A stretch of DNA of 64,000 bases from Oceanidesulfovibrio marinus. GTDB taxonomy: Bacteria; Desulfobacterota; Desulfovibrionia; Desulfovibrionales; Desulfovibrionaceae. Under the pieces are notes generated by a model. The model worked only from the letters and a program-made list of their open reading frames with translations. It was not told the origin of the DNA and searched no databases. The position numbers and the translations under genes were made by a program. The stretch spans positions 4,371,322-4,435,321 of the forward strand of contig NZ_CP039543.1 in NCBI RefSeq assembly GCF_013085545.1, given 5' to 3'. Of this stretch, positions 53,913 through 63,600 are shown piece after piece (the stretch's first letter is position 1; every line of letters starts with the position of its first letter).

Positions 53913-56318
53913 TTATCCGTTCTTCACCAGCAGGAGCCGGCCCCAGGCGGCCTGGCCCAGGGCAATGCAACCGTCGTTGGGCGGGACAAAGCCATGGACC
54001 AGGGGGATGAGGCCGCGGTCGGCCAGAGCTTTGGGCAGGGCCAGGGCAAGGGTGCGGTTCTGGAACACGCCGCCGGATAGCGCCACGTGCTCCAGGCCGA
54101 GGCGGCCCGTATGGTGGGCGGCCCAGTCGGCCAGACCCCGGATAAGCCCGAGGTGGAAGCGGCGGCTGATCACGCCGGCGGAGACGCCGGCCTCCCAATC
54201 TTGATGCGCCTCGGCAAAGAGGGCGAGGGTGTCGAGGTTGCCGTCGCCGGACACGGCGCAGGGGTAGGCGACGGTCTCGGCCATATCCTGCGCGCCTTCC
54301 AGGCGGATGGCGGCCTGCCCCTCGTAGCTGGCGGTGTTAGCCAGGCCGAGCATGGCGGCCACGCCGTCAAAGAGTCGGCCGCAGCTGGTGGTGATCGGCG
54401 CGTTGATTTTCTTGTCGAGCATCTGCGGCAGCATCCGGCTCATGGGGCCGAACGTATCGAGCCACGGCCACGGCCGGTTGCCGGGCTCGGTGATGCCCAG
54501 GGCGTGGAGCATGCTCTGGGCGATGCGCCAGGGCTCCTTCACGGCGGCGTCGCCGCCAGGGAGCAGGATGGGCGAGAAGTGCGCGACGCGTTCGTGGGTC
54601 AGGGCCTCGGTATCGACGAACAGGGCTTCCCCGCCCCAAAGGGTCCCGTCCTCTCCAAGGCCGGTGCCGTCCAGAGCCAGGCCCAGGGCCGCGCCGCGGA
54701 AACGGTGCTCGGCCAGCACAGCGTGGATGTGTGCCACGTGGTGTTGCAGGCCGTGCGCGGGCAGGCCGGACTCCTCCACGGCCCAGCGCGTGGCCAGGAA
54801 GTTGGGGTGCAGATCGTGCACCACGATGGCTGGAGAGACCTGGAGGATGGCGGCGAGATGGGTTATAATCTCGCGAAAGAAACCCATGGTCTCAAGGTTC
54901 TCCAAATCGCCGATGTGCTGGCTGAGAAATGCCTGCGAGCCTTTGGTGAGGCAAATCGTGTTCTTGAGTTCCGGACCCACGCCGAGCACCGTGGGCACGC
55001 CGTCCGTGCGGTCATCAAGATTCTGGATGTCCACGGGCGAGGGTGTGTAGCCGCGCGCCCGGCGGAAGTAGATGAGCGGCGGGCCAGGCTCGGCCGCGTC
55101 TTTGGGCATGCCGAGGGCGTCGTCAGGCGTGAGCGGCATGACCACCGAATCGTCGGTGCGGATGAGGATGTCGCGGTCGTGCAGCAGGAAGCAGTCCGCA
55201 ATGTCCGCCAGCCGGGACAGGGCCTCGCGGTTGCCCAGGGCGATGGGCTCGTCCGAGAGGTTGCCCGAGGTCATGACCAGGGCCGGATGGGAGCCGCCGC
55301 CGGCCTCGCGCAGGTAGCGGAAGAGCACATGGTGCAGCGGCGTGTACGGCAGCATGACGCCCACCAGATCGGTGTCCGTGGCGATGGAGGCGGCGAGAGC
55401 CTTGCCCCCAGCGGGACCGGATGCGCGCGGCAGCAGGGCGATGGGCCGGACCGGGCCGGTGAGCAGCCGGGCGGCGGACTCGTCGATGAAGACATAGGCG
55501 GCAGCGGCCTCGATGTCCGGAACCATGACCGCGAGCGGCTTGTGCGGGCGGTGCTTGCGCTCGCGCAGGAGCTGGACCGCAGATTCGTTGGTGGCGTCGC
55601 AGGCCAGGTGGAATCCGCCCAGGCCCTTGATCGCCGCGATGGTCCCGGCCGCGAGACGGCGGGCGACCTCGCGCAGGGCGTCCTGGCCCTGGCACACGGG
55701 CATGCCGTCGGCCTCCTGCAGCCAGACGCGTGGACCGCACACCGGGCAGGCGTTGGGCTGGGCGTGGAAGCGCCGGTCCAGAGGATTTTCGTACTCCGCG
55801 GCGCACTCCTCGCACAGAGGGAAGCAGGCCATGGAGGTGGTGGCGCGGTCGTACGGGATGGAACGAGTTATGGTATAGCGCGGGCCGCAGTTGGTGCAGT
55901 TGGTGAAGGGGTAGAGGTAACGGCGGTCGTTTGGATCGGCCATCTCGGCCAGGCAGTCGGCGCAGGTGGCGGTGTCCGGGCTGATGAGCACGGCGTGGCC
56001 CTCGCCCTGGTCGCTCTTGAGGATCTGGAATCCGCCCTCGGTCGGCGCGTCGGGTGGCTTGACTTCTTGGGCTTCTTCATCGAGGGAGACAATGCGCGCC
56101 AGCGGCGGAATCTCGGTGCGCAGAGCATGACCGAAGGATGCGGCGTCGACCGCCGGGCCGGTGATCTCGATGACTACGCCCTCGGGCGTGTTCTTGACGA
56201 AACCGGCAAGACCGCGCTCCACGGCGATGCGATAGACAAAAGGCCGGAAGCCCACGCCCTGGACTTGGCCAGTGACCACGAAACGGCGTTTTTCGTATGG
56301 CAGGAATCCGTTGGGCAT
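53913..56318 (-). CDS. hypF: Carbamoyltransferase HypF ([NiFe]-hydrogenase maturation)
   Basis: HypF makes the thiocarbamate used for the cyanide ligands of [NiFe]-hydrogenases, from carbamoyl phosphate and ATP. All domains are visible in order: acylphosphatase (VTGQVQGVGFRPFVYRIA), two zinc fingers (CADCLAEM...CTNCGPRY and CEECAAEY...CPVCGP), the YrdC/Sua5 domain (KGLGGFHLACDA) and the Kae1-like domain (HHVAHIHAVLAEH, ALSGGVFQN). I used ATG 56318 (801 residues); a TTG at 56339 is also in frame. Neither has a strong ribosome-binding site. The other hyp genes are not in the window. Confidence 0.97.
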   Translation of the reverse strand: MPNGFLPYEKRRFVVTGQVQGVGFRPFVYRIAVERGLAGFVKNTPEGVVIEITGPAVDAASFGHALRTEIPPLARIVSLDEEAQEVKPPDAPTEGGFQILKSDQGEGHAVLISPDTATCADCLAEMADPNDRRYLYPFTNCTNCGPRYTITRSIPYDRATTSMACFPLCEECAAEYENPLDRRFHAQPNACPVCGPRVWLQEADGMPVCQGQDALREVARRLAAGTIAAIKGLGGFHLACDATNESAVQLLRERKHRPHKPLAVMVPDIEAAAAYVFIDESAARLLTGPVRPIALLPRASGPAGGKALAASIATDTDLVGVMLPYTPLHHVLFRYLREAGGGSHPALVMTSGNLSDEPIALGNREALSRLADIADCFLLHDRDILIRTDDSVVMPLTPDDALGMPKDAAEPGPPLIYFRRARGYTPSPVDIQNLDDRTDGVPTVLGVGPELKNTICLTKGSQAFLSQHIGDLENLETMGFFREIITHLAAILQVSPAIVVHDLHPNFLATRWAVEESGLPAHGLQHHVAHIHAVLAEHRFRGAALGLALDGTGLGEDGTLWGGEALFVDTEALTHERVAHFSPILLPGGDAAVKEPWRIAQSMLHALGITEPGNRPWPWLDTFGPMSRMLPQMLDKKINAPITTSCGRLFDGVAAMLGLANTASYEGQAAIRLEGAQDMAETVAYPCAVSGDGNLDTLALFAEAHQDWEAGVSAGVISRRFHLGLIRGLADWAAHHTGRLGLEHVALSGGVFQNRTLALALPKALADRGLIPLVHGFVPPNDGCIALGQAAWGRLLLVKNG

Positions 56319-56512
56319 GGGGCGGATGTACCTATTCAAACGTCAAATTGGAAGTAATTGTGAAAGGTTCGTAAACAACATGTGAGAAAATGGGGATCGG
56401 GTAGACATGCGGCGCGCCGGGATTTAGTTAAAAGCGGTGCGCGGCGGCAGGCGCCGTGCATGCTCCTGTTTTATCAATCATACAATTTGTGAAAGGAAAT
56501 TGGGACGTTGTT

Positions 56513-57127
56513 ATGACGTGTTGGATTGATATGCTTCCGGATGAATCCGTGGCCGCACAGTGCGCCAAGGAGGACCCCGCTATTTGCGCGCGGTGCGCCC
56601 TGACCGGACCCACGTGCTGCACCGTGACGCCCGGCAGCGAGGCGAACTGCTTTCCCGTGTCCGAAATGGAGTGGGAACGCGTGCTTGAACACGCCGGCGA
56701 GCGCGGGGCCTTTGTCCGGGAGACCAACACCCAGCCGTTCCGACACATGGTCGCACGGCTCTTTCCCGGCGAACACCGGGCTGTGGAAGAGCTTTTTCCC
56801 CATCACAAGGTCCACCTGCGTCTTGCCACCACTCCGGCCGGGCAGTGCATATTCGCCTCGGCCGAGGGCTGCGAGCTCCCCAGGGAGGCGCGGCCGTACT
56901 ACTGCCGTATCTTTCCTCTGTGGGTATACGGCGAGCGCCTCACCGTGTTCAATGCCGACGGGTGCTCCGCGGTCCGCGAAGGCCGCGGCCATCGCGGCGT
57001 CATGGCGATGCTCGGCACCACGGAGAACGAGGTGCGCAGCCTCTTTGGTCGGCTCCGACTGGCCTGGGGGCTGGACCCCGGTCCCGGCTTTGCGACCGCT
57101 GCGCCGCAGGCCGCAGCCGGTCGCTAG
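56513..57127 (+). CDS. YkgJ-type cysteine cluster protein
   Basis: The 204-residue product has the cysteine pattern of YkgJ-family putative zinc- or iron-chelating proteins: CARCALTGPTCCTVTPG at the start and CIFASAEGCEL followed by RPYYCRIFPLWV near residue 130. The biochemical role is unknown. The start at 56513 is favoured over an upstream ATG at 56456 because of gggacg spacing. It is divergent from hypF and 19 bp upstream of the PBP1A gene. Confidence 0.85.
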   Translation: MTCWIDMLPDESVAAQCAKEDPAICARCALTGPTCCTVTPGSEANCFPVSEMEWERVLEHAGERGAFVRETNTQPFRHMVARLFPGEHRAVEELFPHHKVHLRLATTPAGQCIFASAEGCELPREARPYYCRIFPLWVYGERLTVFNADGCSAVREGRGHRGVMAMLGTTENEVRSLFGRLRLAWGLDPGPGFATAAPQAAAGR

Positions 57128-57146
57128 GTAAGACGCCACAATCCCT

Positions 57147-59576
57147 ATGAAAAAGAAAATCCTCATCGGAATCGCCATCGGGCTCCTCGGGCTGATAACC
57201 ATCGCGGCCGCCGGCGGCCTGGGGCTCTATCTGTGGGCGGCGCGCGATCTGCCCAGCTTCAAGAAGATCACGGATTACAATCCGCCGCTGGTGACCACTG
57301 TGTACGCCCGCAACGGCGACGTGCTGGGCCACTTCTACCGCGAGCGCCGCTTCCTGGTGCGGCTGGAGGAGATGCCCGACTATCTGGTCAAGGCGTTCCT
57401 CGCAGCCGAGGACCGCGGCTTCTACGAGCATCCGGGCATCGACCCCTCGGCCATCTTCCGCGCCATGGTCAAAAACTTCCTGGCCGGCGACATCCGCCAG
57501 GGCGGTTCGACCATCACCCAGCAGATCATCAAGCGGCTGCTGCTCACGCCGGAAAAGAGCTACGAGCGCAAGCTCAAGGAAGCGATTCTGGCCTACCGCC
57601 TGGAGAGCTACCTCTCCAAGGACGACATCATCACCATATATCTGAACCAGATATACCTTGGTGCCCGCTCCTACGGCGTGGAGGCCGCGGCGCGCAGTTA
57701 TTTCGGCAAGCACGTGGGCGAGCTGAGCCTGGCCGAGGCCGCTGTGCTCGCCGGTCTGCCCCAGGCCCCGTCGCGTTACGATCCCTACCGACATCCGGAG
57801 AGAGCCAAGCAGCGGCAGCGCTACGTGCTGGAGCAGATGCTCGACGCGGGCTGGATAACCCAGGATCAGTTCGACGAAGCCGTCAACGCGCCGCTGGAGT
57901 ACTCCGCCATGCCCGACCCGTCGTGGCAGGTGGGCGCGTACTATCTGGAAGAGGTCCGGCGCTGGCTCATCGATTACATGAGCCGCGAGAACATGAATGC
58001 CATGGGCGCCACCCTGGACCGCTACGGCGAGGACGCCGTGTACGAGTCGGGCCTGCATGTCTACACGGCCATAGACCTGGACCATCAGCGCGCAGCCGAG
58101 AAGGCCCTGCATGACGGGCTCATCGCCTCCACCAAGCGACGCGGCTGGCGCGGGCCCATCAAGACCCTTGCCCCCTCGGCGATGGAGGACTTCCTGGCCC
58201 GGCAAAAGGACGTGGTGCAGCGGCTGGCTTCCGGCGAGTGGGTGGAGGCCGTGGTCAAGGAGGTTTCCGCGACCGGGGCCACTGTGGAGCTCGGCAACTT
58301 CGAGGGCTGGATACCGGTCAAGAGCATGCACTGGTGCCGCAAGCCCGATCCCAAGAAGGCGACGGAGCAGGTGCCGTCCGTCTCGGACGCGCGGAAAGTC
58401 CTGTCCATCGGCGACGTGGTCTGGGTCTCGCGCGCTTCCGGGGACGACAAGGGCAAGAAGAGCAAGGCGACGCCGGAAGAAGGGCAGATTCCCCTGGAGC
58501 TGGAGCAGGAGCCCGAAGTGCAGGGCGCGCTCGTCTCCCTGGAGCCTCCCACGGGCGAGGTCCGCGCGCTAGTGGGCGGATACGACTTCCAGAAGAGCAA
58601 CTTCAACCGCGCCACCCAGGCGCACCGCCAGCCCGGCTCGGCCTTCAAGCCCATCGTCTACTCGGCGGCCATAGACGCCGGGTTCACGCCAGCCTCCATT
58701 ATCATCGACGCGCCCACAGAGTACCGCTTCGGCGGCAGGGTCTGGCGGCCATCGAACTTCGAGGGCGAGTACTACGGCCCCACCTTGCTGCGCACAGCGC
58801 TGGTCAAGTCGCGCAACACAGTGACCGTGCGCATTGCCGAGCGCATGGGGGTGGATGCGATCATCGACCGCGCCCACGCCCTGGGGATCGAGGAGGAGTT
58901 TCCCCGCAACCTGACAATCTCGTTGGGCTCCGTAGCCGTCACGCCATACAACCTCTGCGAGGCGTACACCGCCTTTGCCCGTGAAGGCACGGTCATCAAG
59001 CCGCGCATGGTCCTGGCCGTCAAGGGCGCCTGGGGGGATGATCTCTACCAATCCGCGCCGGAAGTGCGCGAGGCCATCAGCCCGCAGAACGCCTACATCA
59101 TGGACACCCTGCTGCAGGACGTGGTGCAGCACGGCACCGGCTGGCGCGCCAAGGTTCTGGACCGTCCGGTGGCCGGCAAGACCGGCACGACCAACGAGGA
59201 ACATGACGCATGGTTCATGGGCTTCACGCCGTACCTGCTCACCGGTGTCTATGTCGGGTTCGACCAGCTGACCCCCATGGGCCGCTTCGAGACCGGCTCC
59301 CGCGCCGCCTCGCCCATCTGGGTGCAGTACAGGCAGGCTGTGGAGGATACGTACCAGCCGGAAGAGTTTCCCGTGCCTCCGGACATTGTGCACGTGAACA
59401 TCGATCTGAAAACGGGTAAGGTGGCCGACGGCAGCTCCAACGACACCGAGTTCCTGCCGTTCATCGCCGGCTCGCAACCGAGCGCGGCCGTGGCGGGTTA
59501 CATGTCGCCCGGCGCCAACGGGACCGCAGGCGACGCCGGCCCCAGCAGCCCGGAAGACCTGTTCAAGCAATTCTGA
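57147..59576 (+). CDS. Class A penicillin-binding protein PBP1A
   Basis: The 809-residue bifunctional enzyme polymerises and cross-links peptidoglycan at the inner membrane. After one membrane helix (IGLLGLITIAAAGGLGLYL) the glycosyltransferase domain has EDRGFYEHPGIDPSAIFRA and GGSTITQQIIKRLLL. An OB-like insertion follows. The transpeptidase domain has SxxK in PGSAFKP (Ser about 497), SxN in KSRNTVT and KTG in AGKTGTTNEEHD. This is the MrcA/PonA type. It follows the YkgJ-like gene and overlaps the cupin gene start (TGATG). Confidence 0.97.
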   Translation: MKKKILIGIAIGLLGLITIAAAGGLGLYLWAARDLPSFKKITDYNPPLVTTVYARNGDVLGHFYRERRFLVRLEEMPDYLVKAFLAAEDRGFYEHPGIDPSAIFRAMVKNFLAGDIRQGGSTITQQIIKRLLLTPEKSYERKLKEAILAYRLESYLSKDDIITIYLNQIYLGARSYGVEAAARSYFGKHVGELSLAEAAVLAGLPQAPSRYDPYRHPERAKQRQRYVLEQMLDAGWITQDQFDEAVNAPLEYSAMPDPSWQVGAYYLEEVRRWLIDYMSRENMNAMGATLDRYGEDAVYESGLHVYTAIDLDHQRAAEKALHDGLIASTKRRGWRGPIKTLAPSAMEDFLARQKDVVQRLASGEWVEAVVKEVSATGATVELGNFEGWIPVKSMHWCRKPDPKKATEQVPSVSDARKVLSIGDVVWVSRASGDDKGKKSKATPEEGQIPLELEQEPEVQGALVSLEPPTGEVRALVGGYDFQKSNFNRATQAHRQPGSAFKPIVYSAAIDAGFTPASIIIDAPTEYRFGGRVWRPSNFEGEYYGPTLLRTALVKSRNTVTVRIAERMGVDAIIDRAHALGIEEEFPRNLTISLGSVAVTPYNLCEAYTAFAREGTVIKPRMVLAVKGAWGDDLYQSAPEVREAISPQNAYIMDTLLQDVVQHGTGWRAKVLDRPVAGKTGTTNEEHDAWFMGFTPYLLTGVYVGFDQLTPMGRFETGSRAASPIWVQYRQAVEDTYQPEEFPVPPDIVHVNIDLKTGKVADGSSNDTEFLPFIAGSQPSAAVAGYMSPGANGTAGDAGPSSPEDLFKQF

Positions 59577-59962
59577 TGAAAACAAGCTACGAAAGCGCTC
59601 CCCCGTACGTGACCAAGGACGGCTCCAAGATACGCGAGCTGATGCACCCGGCCGAGCACGGCAACGCGAACCAGAGCCTGGCCGAAGCGCGGGTTCCTGC
59701 CGGAGCCGAGACGCTTCTGCACAAACACCGGTCAAGTGAGGAGCTTTACCACGTGACGGCCGGTTGGGGCCTCATGGTCCTGGGGGACGAGACCTTCCCC
59801 ATCGTGCCGGGCGATACCGTGCACATTGCGCCCGGTACGACCCACGGCCTGATCAACGACGGCGACGAAACCCTGGTGGTGCTCTGCTGCTGTGCGCCGG
59901 CGTACAGCCACGAGGACACCGAGCTCGTGGAGCGTGAGCCTTCCGAAAGCGCCGGGAACTGA
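59576..59962 (+). CDS. Cupin-domain protein
   Basis: The 128-residue protein is a single cupin_2 domain. The metal-binding residues lie in LHKHRSSEELYHVTAG and, in the second motif, APGTTHGLIN. The substrate is unknown. Its ATG overlaps the PBP1A stop (TGATG), so translation is coupled. Confidence 0.92.
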   Translation: MKTSYESAPPYVTKDGSKIRELMHPAEHGNANQSLAEARVPAGAETLLHKHRSSEELYHVTAGWGLMVLGDETFPIVPGDTVHIAPGTTHGLINDGDETLVVLCCCAPAYSHEDTELVEREPSESAGN

Positions 59963-59980
59963 ACTTCCAAGGAGACGACC

Positions 59981-60328
59981 ATGCCGTGTCTGAAGATCGA
60001 AACGAACATCGAGCTGGATGACGCACAGGCCGAGGATCTGGTGGCCAAGGCCACGAGCCTGGTGGCGGACGCCCTGGGCAAGTCCGAACGATACGTCATG
60101 GTGGTCATCCACCCCGGCGTGCTGGTCTCCTTCAACGGCACGCAGGACCCGGCCGCCTACTGCTCACTCGGCTCCATCGGACTGGAGGAATCGCTCTGCC
60201 CCTCCCTGTCGGAGTCGCTGTGCACCTTCCTGGAGACCCGCACCGGCATCCCCCAGGACCGCATCTATATCGAGTTTTCAAATCTTTCCCGGTCAATGTT
60301 TGGCTGGAACGGCAAGACCTTCGGTTAA
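59981..60328 (+). CDS. MIF/tautomerase-superfamily protein
   Basis: The 115-residue protein has the size and pattern of macrophage-migration-inhibitory-factor-like tautomerases. Pro2 (MPCLKIETN), the catalytic base in this superfamily, is present, as are VMVVIHPG and the C-terminal RIYIEFSNL and MFGWNGKTFG. It probably acts as a phenylpyruvate-type tautomerase. A good ribosome-binding site (aaggaga) precedes ATG 59981, 18 bp after the cupin gene. Confidence 0.88.
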   Translation: MPCLKIETNIELDDAQAEDLVAKATSLVADALGKSERYVMVVIHPGVLVSFNGTQDPAAYCSLGSIGLEESLCPSLSESLCTFLETRTGIPQDRIYIEFSNLSRSMFGWNGKTFG

Positions 60329-60426
60329 TCCGGCCGTGTAAACCATTCGTAAAGAATACGCCGCCGTTGTTCTGGTCGGCCCCGGAATCATGGTATGGTG
60401 TCCGGGAACCCAATAAGGAGCAAACA

Positions 60427-61980
60427 ATGCGACGTCATCTCCACCTCTTTTCTGCTGCTGCGATACTCACTCTGCTGCTGCTCGCGAACGCACCAACGGC
60501 TGACGCCGAGGTCGTGGAAGCCACCCTCTATCCCAACTCCGCCCGCGTGGTGGAGTCCCTCACCCTGCAACCCGTGAACGGCACCGTGGAGTGGACCGTC
60601 CCACTGTCCGCCGATCCGCAGACCCTGCGCGTGGAGTCCATCACCGACGGCGTCTCCCTGGTGGACGTGCATTGGGAGCAGGTCCCGGCCGAACCCTCGC
60701 TGGAGGTGGACAGCATCCGCACGCAGCTGAACGCCACCCGCACGCGTCTGGCCGAGGTCCAGGGCGGTCTGGACGCCATCACAACACAGCTTTCGTTCTG
60801 GAACAATCTGCCGGAGTTCAAGCCCGAGGCCGCAACGGAGCTGGAGCAGACGGCCACGGCCATGGGCCGCGAGATCCAAAAGCTCGTTGCCGGCCGCTAC
60901 CCCTTGAGCGAGGAAAAGAAAGACCTTGAAAAAACCATCAAGGATCTCGAAGCCAAGCTGAACGACCTGACCGGCAAGGCCCGCGACAGCTGGCGCGTGA
61001 CCGCCATGCTGGACGGCGCGCTGTTCTCCCCCAGCGTGGACCTCACCGCGGCCTACATCCTTTCCGGTTGCGGCTGGGAGCCGCTCTATCGCCTGGACGC
61101 CCGGCCGGCCAAGGCGGCCGTGGAGTTCGGCTTTGATGCGCGCATGTGGCAGAGCTCCGGACAGGACTGGACGGATGTGGACCTGGAGCTGGCCACCGTG
61201 CGGCCCGAGTTGGGACTGGAACCCCCGCGCCTGCCGAACTGGGTGATTCAGGAACGGCCCAAGCCCCAACCCGTCATGCGCCAGAAGGCCCTCGGCGCGG
61301 CACAGGACTCCGTGATGTTCAACGAGGAGGCCGTTGCTCCCAGCGCCATGATGGCGCCCGTGCAGCAACGCATGACCAACTATACCTCCTGGGAGATCGG
61401 CCGGCGCAGCCTGCCTGCCGGCGAGCAACCGCGCCTCTCCGTCATGGAGGAGTCCTGGCCGGCCACATTCCTCTACACCGTGCGGCCCTCGGTCAACGAT
61501 ATGGCCTTCCTCACCGCAGCCGTGGACCTGCCTCAGGCGCGCGACCTGCCGCCCGGACCGGCCGTGTTCATGGCCGACGGCGCCGTGGTCGGCAAGCGGC
61601 CCTTCTCCCTGGGCGAAAAAGAGACCGATATCTTCTTCGGGGCCGATCCCCTGGTCACTGCCGAGATGACCCTGGAGGCCAAGCAGGCCGGCGATGCGGG
61701 TATCATCTCCACCAAGCAGACCTATCTTTGGGACTGGACCATCGAGGTGCGCAACGGCGAGAAGCACGAGGTCGCCATCCGCGTGGAAGAACCGGCTCCC
61801 CAGGTGCGCAACGAGAACATCAAGCTGGAGGTCAAATCCCAGCCTGAAGCCCAAAAGACCGACAAGCAAATGCTGGAATGGGAAAAAACCCTGCCCGCAG
61901 GCGGCACCTGGACCATCGACCACTCCGTGTCGCTCACCGCGCCCGGCAATATGGATTTGGATCTCGGTTTCCGGCGCTAG
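60427..61980 (+). CDS. MuiA/DUF4139-family secreted protein
   Basis: The 517-residue protein has a signal peptide (HLFSAAAILTLLLLANAPTADA) and the DUF4140-coiled coil-DUF4139 order: an N-terminal beta domain (LYPNSARVVESLTLQP), a helical region (EEKKDLEKTIKDLEAKLND) and a C-terminal beta domain with ILSGCGWEPLYRLDA and KQTYLWDWTIEVRNG. Members have been named mucoidy inhibitor A; the mechanism is unclear. AAGGAG lies 7 nt before ATG 60427. It is followed by an inverted repeat and a terminator. Confidence 0.88.
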   Translation: MRRHLHLFSAAAILTLLLLANAPTADAEVVEATLYPNSARVVESLTLQPVNGTVEWTVPLSADPQTLRVESITDGVSLVDVHWEQVPAEPSLEVDSIRTQLNATRTRLAEVQGGLDAITTQLSFWNNLPEFKPEAATELEQTATAMGREIQKLVAGRYPLSEEKKDLEKTIKDLEAKLNDLTGKARDSWRVTAMLDGALFSPSVDLTAAYILSGCGWEPLYRLDARPAKAAVEFGFDARMWQSSGQDWTDVDLELATVRPELGLEPPRLPNWVIQERPKPQPVMRQKALGAAQDSVMFNEEAVAPSAMMAPVQQRMTNYTSWEIGRRSLPAGEQPRLSVMEESWPATFLYTVRPSVNDMAFLTAAVDLPQARDLPPGPAVFMADGAVVGKRPFSLGEKETDIFFGADPLVTAEMTLEAKQAGDAGIISTKQTYLWDWTIEVRNGEKHEVAIRVEEPAPQVRNENIKLEVKSQPEAQKTDKQMLEWEKTLPAGGTWTIDHSVSLTAPGNMDLDLGFRR

Positions 61981-61986
61981 CCACTT

Positions 61987-62115
61987 CGCAGGCCGTTGAA
62001 AATTTCCCGCTGGCTGCGTTGCTGCAAAAAGTTCAAACCCTTCGTATCTTTTATACGCGTCAGCCTTGAACTTTTCTTGCGCCTTGCCAGCGGGATTTTT
62101 GAACAGCCTGCCGTG
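61987..62115. repeat. Long imperfect inverted repeat
   Basis: Two arms of about 55 bases (starting caggccgttgaaaatttccc and ending gggatttttgaacagcctg) pair with a few mismatches around a central region near 62050. A TCCCGCTGG core and AAAGTTCAA occur in both arms. It lies between the DUF4139 gene and its terminator. Confidence 0.75.
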
Positions 62116-62154
62116 AGAGAACTTTTTTAACAGCTTCTTAGTATATGTGACATT

Positions 62155-62196
62155 AAAAGCGGGGAGCCTGGTTGCCAAGCTCCCCGCTTTTCTTTT
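62155..62196 (+). terminator. Intrinsic terminator of the DUF4139 gene
   Basis: Arms aaaagcggggagc and gctccccgctttt pair perfectly and are followed by a T tract. The IS1595 element begins inside this tract. Confidence 0.92.
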
Positions 62197-63026
62197 GGTA
62201 ATTTCTAAGAAACTCGGACCAGAATAGGGTTGATTTCAGCCATCGGAGTAGTTCTTAATGCATTGAGAAGAATAGGAAAAAGATCTTCATTCCGATGATT
62301 GAAACGAAAGCAAACTTCACCCAAATACAGGTGAAAGAATTTTCTGGGAACTCCGCGGAAAGGGTACTGCCAATTCTTCGCATAGCTCCAGAAGCCCTCG
62401 ATCCCTTTGATGTGGTCACGTCCCTTGGGCCGGCCCTTCTCCTTTCGGACAACAACATGCTCGCCTCGAAGACGCAGGCTCGCGTACGCCTGCCATTGAT
62501 CCGTATAATACAGGCTTCCGGGGAGCGTGTGCTCGCGCACCAACTGCACCACCTCGGCCTGGCTTCTGGCCTTGAGGGGAAAGGCGCGGACCATGCCGTT
62601 TCGTTTGACAATGCCCAACACGATGACCTTACCAGCGGCGCCCCAGCCACGTTTGCCCTTGCGGACTCCGCCGAAAGTGCTTTTGTCGCACTCGACATCA
62701 CCCTCGAAAGGCGCACGCAAGCCTTCGGCGTGCGCAACAAGCCCGGATCATACGATAGAACCGGTCCACGGTCGGGGCGCTGGCCGTTTCGCGAAACCGC
62801 TGCCGGTAGACCGGAACGCCGAAGACAAAGAGTTCGAGGAGGCGGCGCTTGGACGCTTCGGGGAGCCGGCAGGCTTCCCAGACAGTCTTCCACGTGTAGC
62901 GCTTGGCGCACCGGCGACACTTGAAACGGCCGTCTCCCAGCTTCCAGGCCCAGGTGTACGCGCACGAAGGACATTTTCTCATCGTCGAACCTGCCTACCA
63001 CAGGTCCGGTTCGCTTAGGAATTACC
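62197..63026. mobile_element. IS1595-family insertion sequence with 8-bp target duplication
   Basis: An 830-bp element. Terminal inverted repeats of about 24 bp (GGTAATTTCTAAG... at left; complement of CTTAGGAATTACC at right) match at most positions. The flanking 8 bp are identical, TTTCTTTT at 62189-62196 and 63027-63034, which fits the family's usual duplication size. The target is the T tract of the DUF4139 terminator. Confidence 0.93.
62205..62982 (-). pseudogene. IS1595-family transposase, split by a frameshift
   Basis: The N-terminal part (62982 to 62698) has a zinc ribbon (CPSCAYTWAWKLGDG, CRRCAKRYTW) and the C-terminal part (ending 62205) has the ISXO2-like core GDVECDKSTFGG, SLYYTDQWQAY and FNHRNEDLFPILL. 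They lie in different frames. Near 62728 the minus strand reads gcacgccgaaggc; removing one C restores the family reading A-R-E-G-L-R-A-P-F-E. This may be a loss of function, a sequencing error or, less likely, programmed frameshifting. Confidence 0.85.
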
Positions 63027-63217
63027 TTTCTTTTTACAATATGCCCTCCGGGGTCCAGGGAGCCAACATGCGCTTAGAGTCGCCGGACACGTATGTTACG
63101 TATCAACCTCTGGGCGTATAGGTGAGGTATCGGTTTCGGTGCGCCGGGCTGGTGCATTACGGCCGGCGTCGTTGTATGCTGGGAGGTGTATCCCCACCTG
63201 CAGCGCGAGGAGCGACC

Positions 63218-63589
63218 ATGCTGGAGCTACGAGAAACGCCGGGCAGCAACATCGTTGAACTCGTCATCGACGGCCGTATCAGCCGTGACGACTTCGACCG
63301 GGCCATCGAGATTATCAACCGGGTCATCGAGGAGCACGGCAGCGTCAAGCTGCTCGAAGATATCCGGGCGTTCGGCGCGGTGGACCCCTCGCTGATCTGG
63401 GAAGACCTCAAATGGGCCTTTGCCCACTTCAAGGACATCTCCAAAACTGCCATTGTCGCCGATCGGAAGTGGCTGGAATGGTACACGAATATCTTCAAGC
63501 CGTTCGTGAAGATGGAAGTCCGTTACTTCGACTCCAGCGAGATCGACGACGCCCGGCGCTGGCTGGCTGAGCCACCCGAACAGGAGTAG
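63218..63589 (+). CDS. STAS/SpoIIAA-like protein
   Basis: The 123-residue protein resembles the SpoIIAA-like family: VELVIDGRISRDDFDRA at the start, VKLLEDIRAFGAVDP in the middle and KTAIVADRKWLEWYTN near residue 80. The family fold is a STAS-like alpha/beta domain of unknown role, possibly nucleotide- or lipid-binding. ATG 63218 follows GCGAGGAG; an in-frame extension upstream was rejected. It is the only gene between the IS and the repeat at 63.6 kb. Confidence 0.85.
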   Translation: MLELRETPGSNIVELVIDGRISRDDFDRAIEIINRVIEEHGSVKLLEDIRAFGAVDPSLIWEDLKWAFAHFKDISKTAIVADRKWLEWYTNIFKPFVKMEVRYFDSSEIDDARRWLAEPPEQE

Positions 63590-63600
63590 CCCGCACCCTC

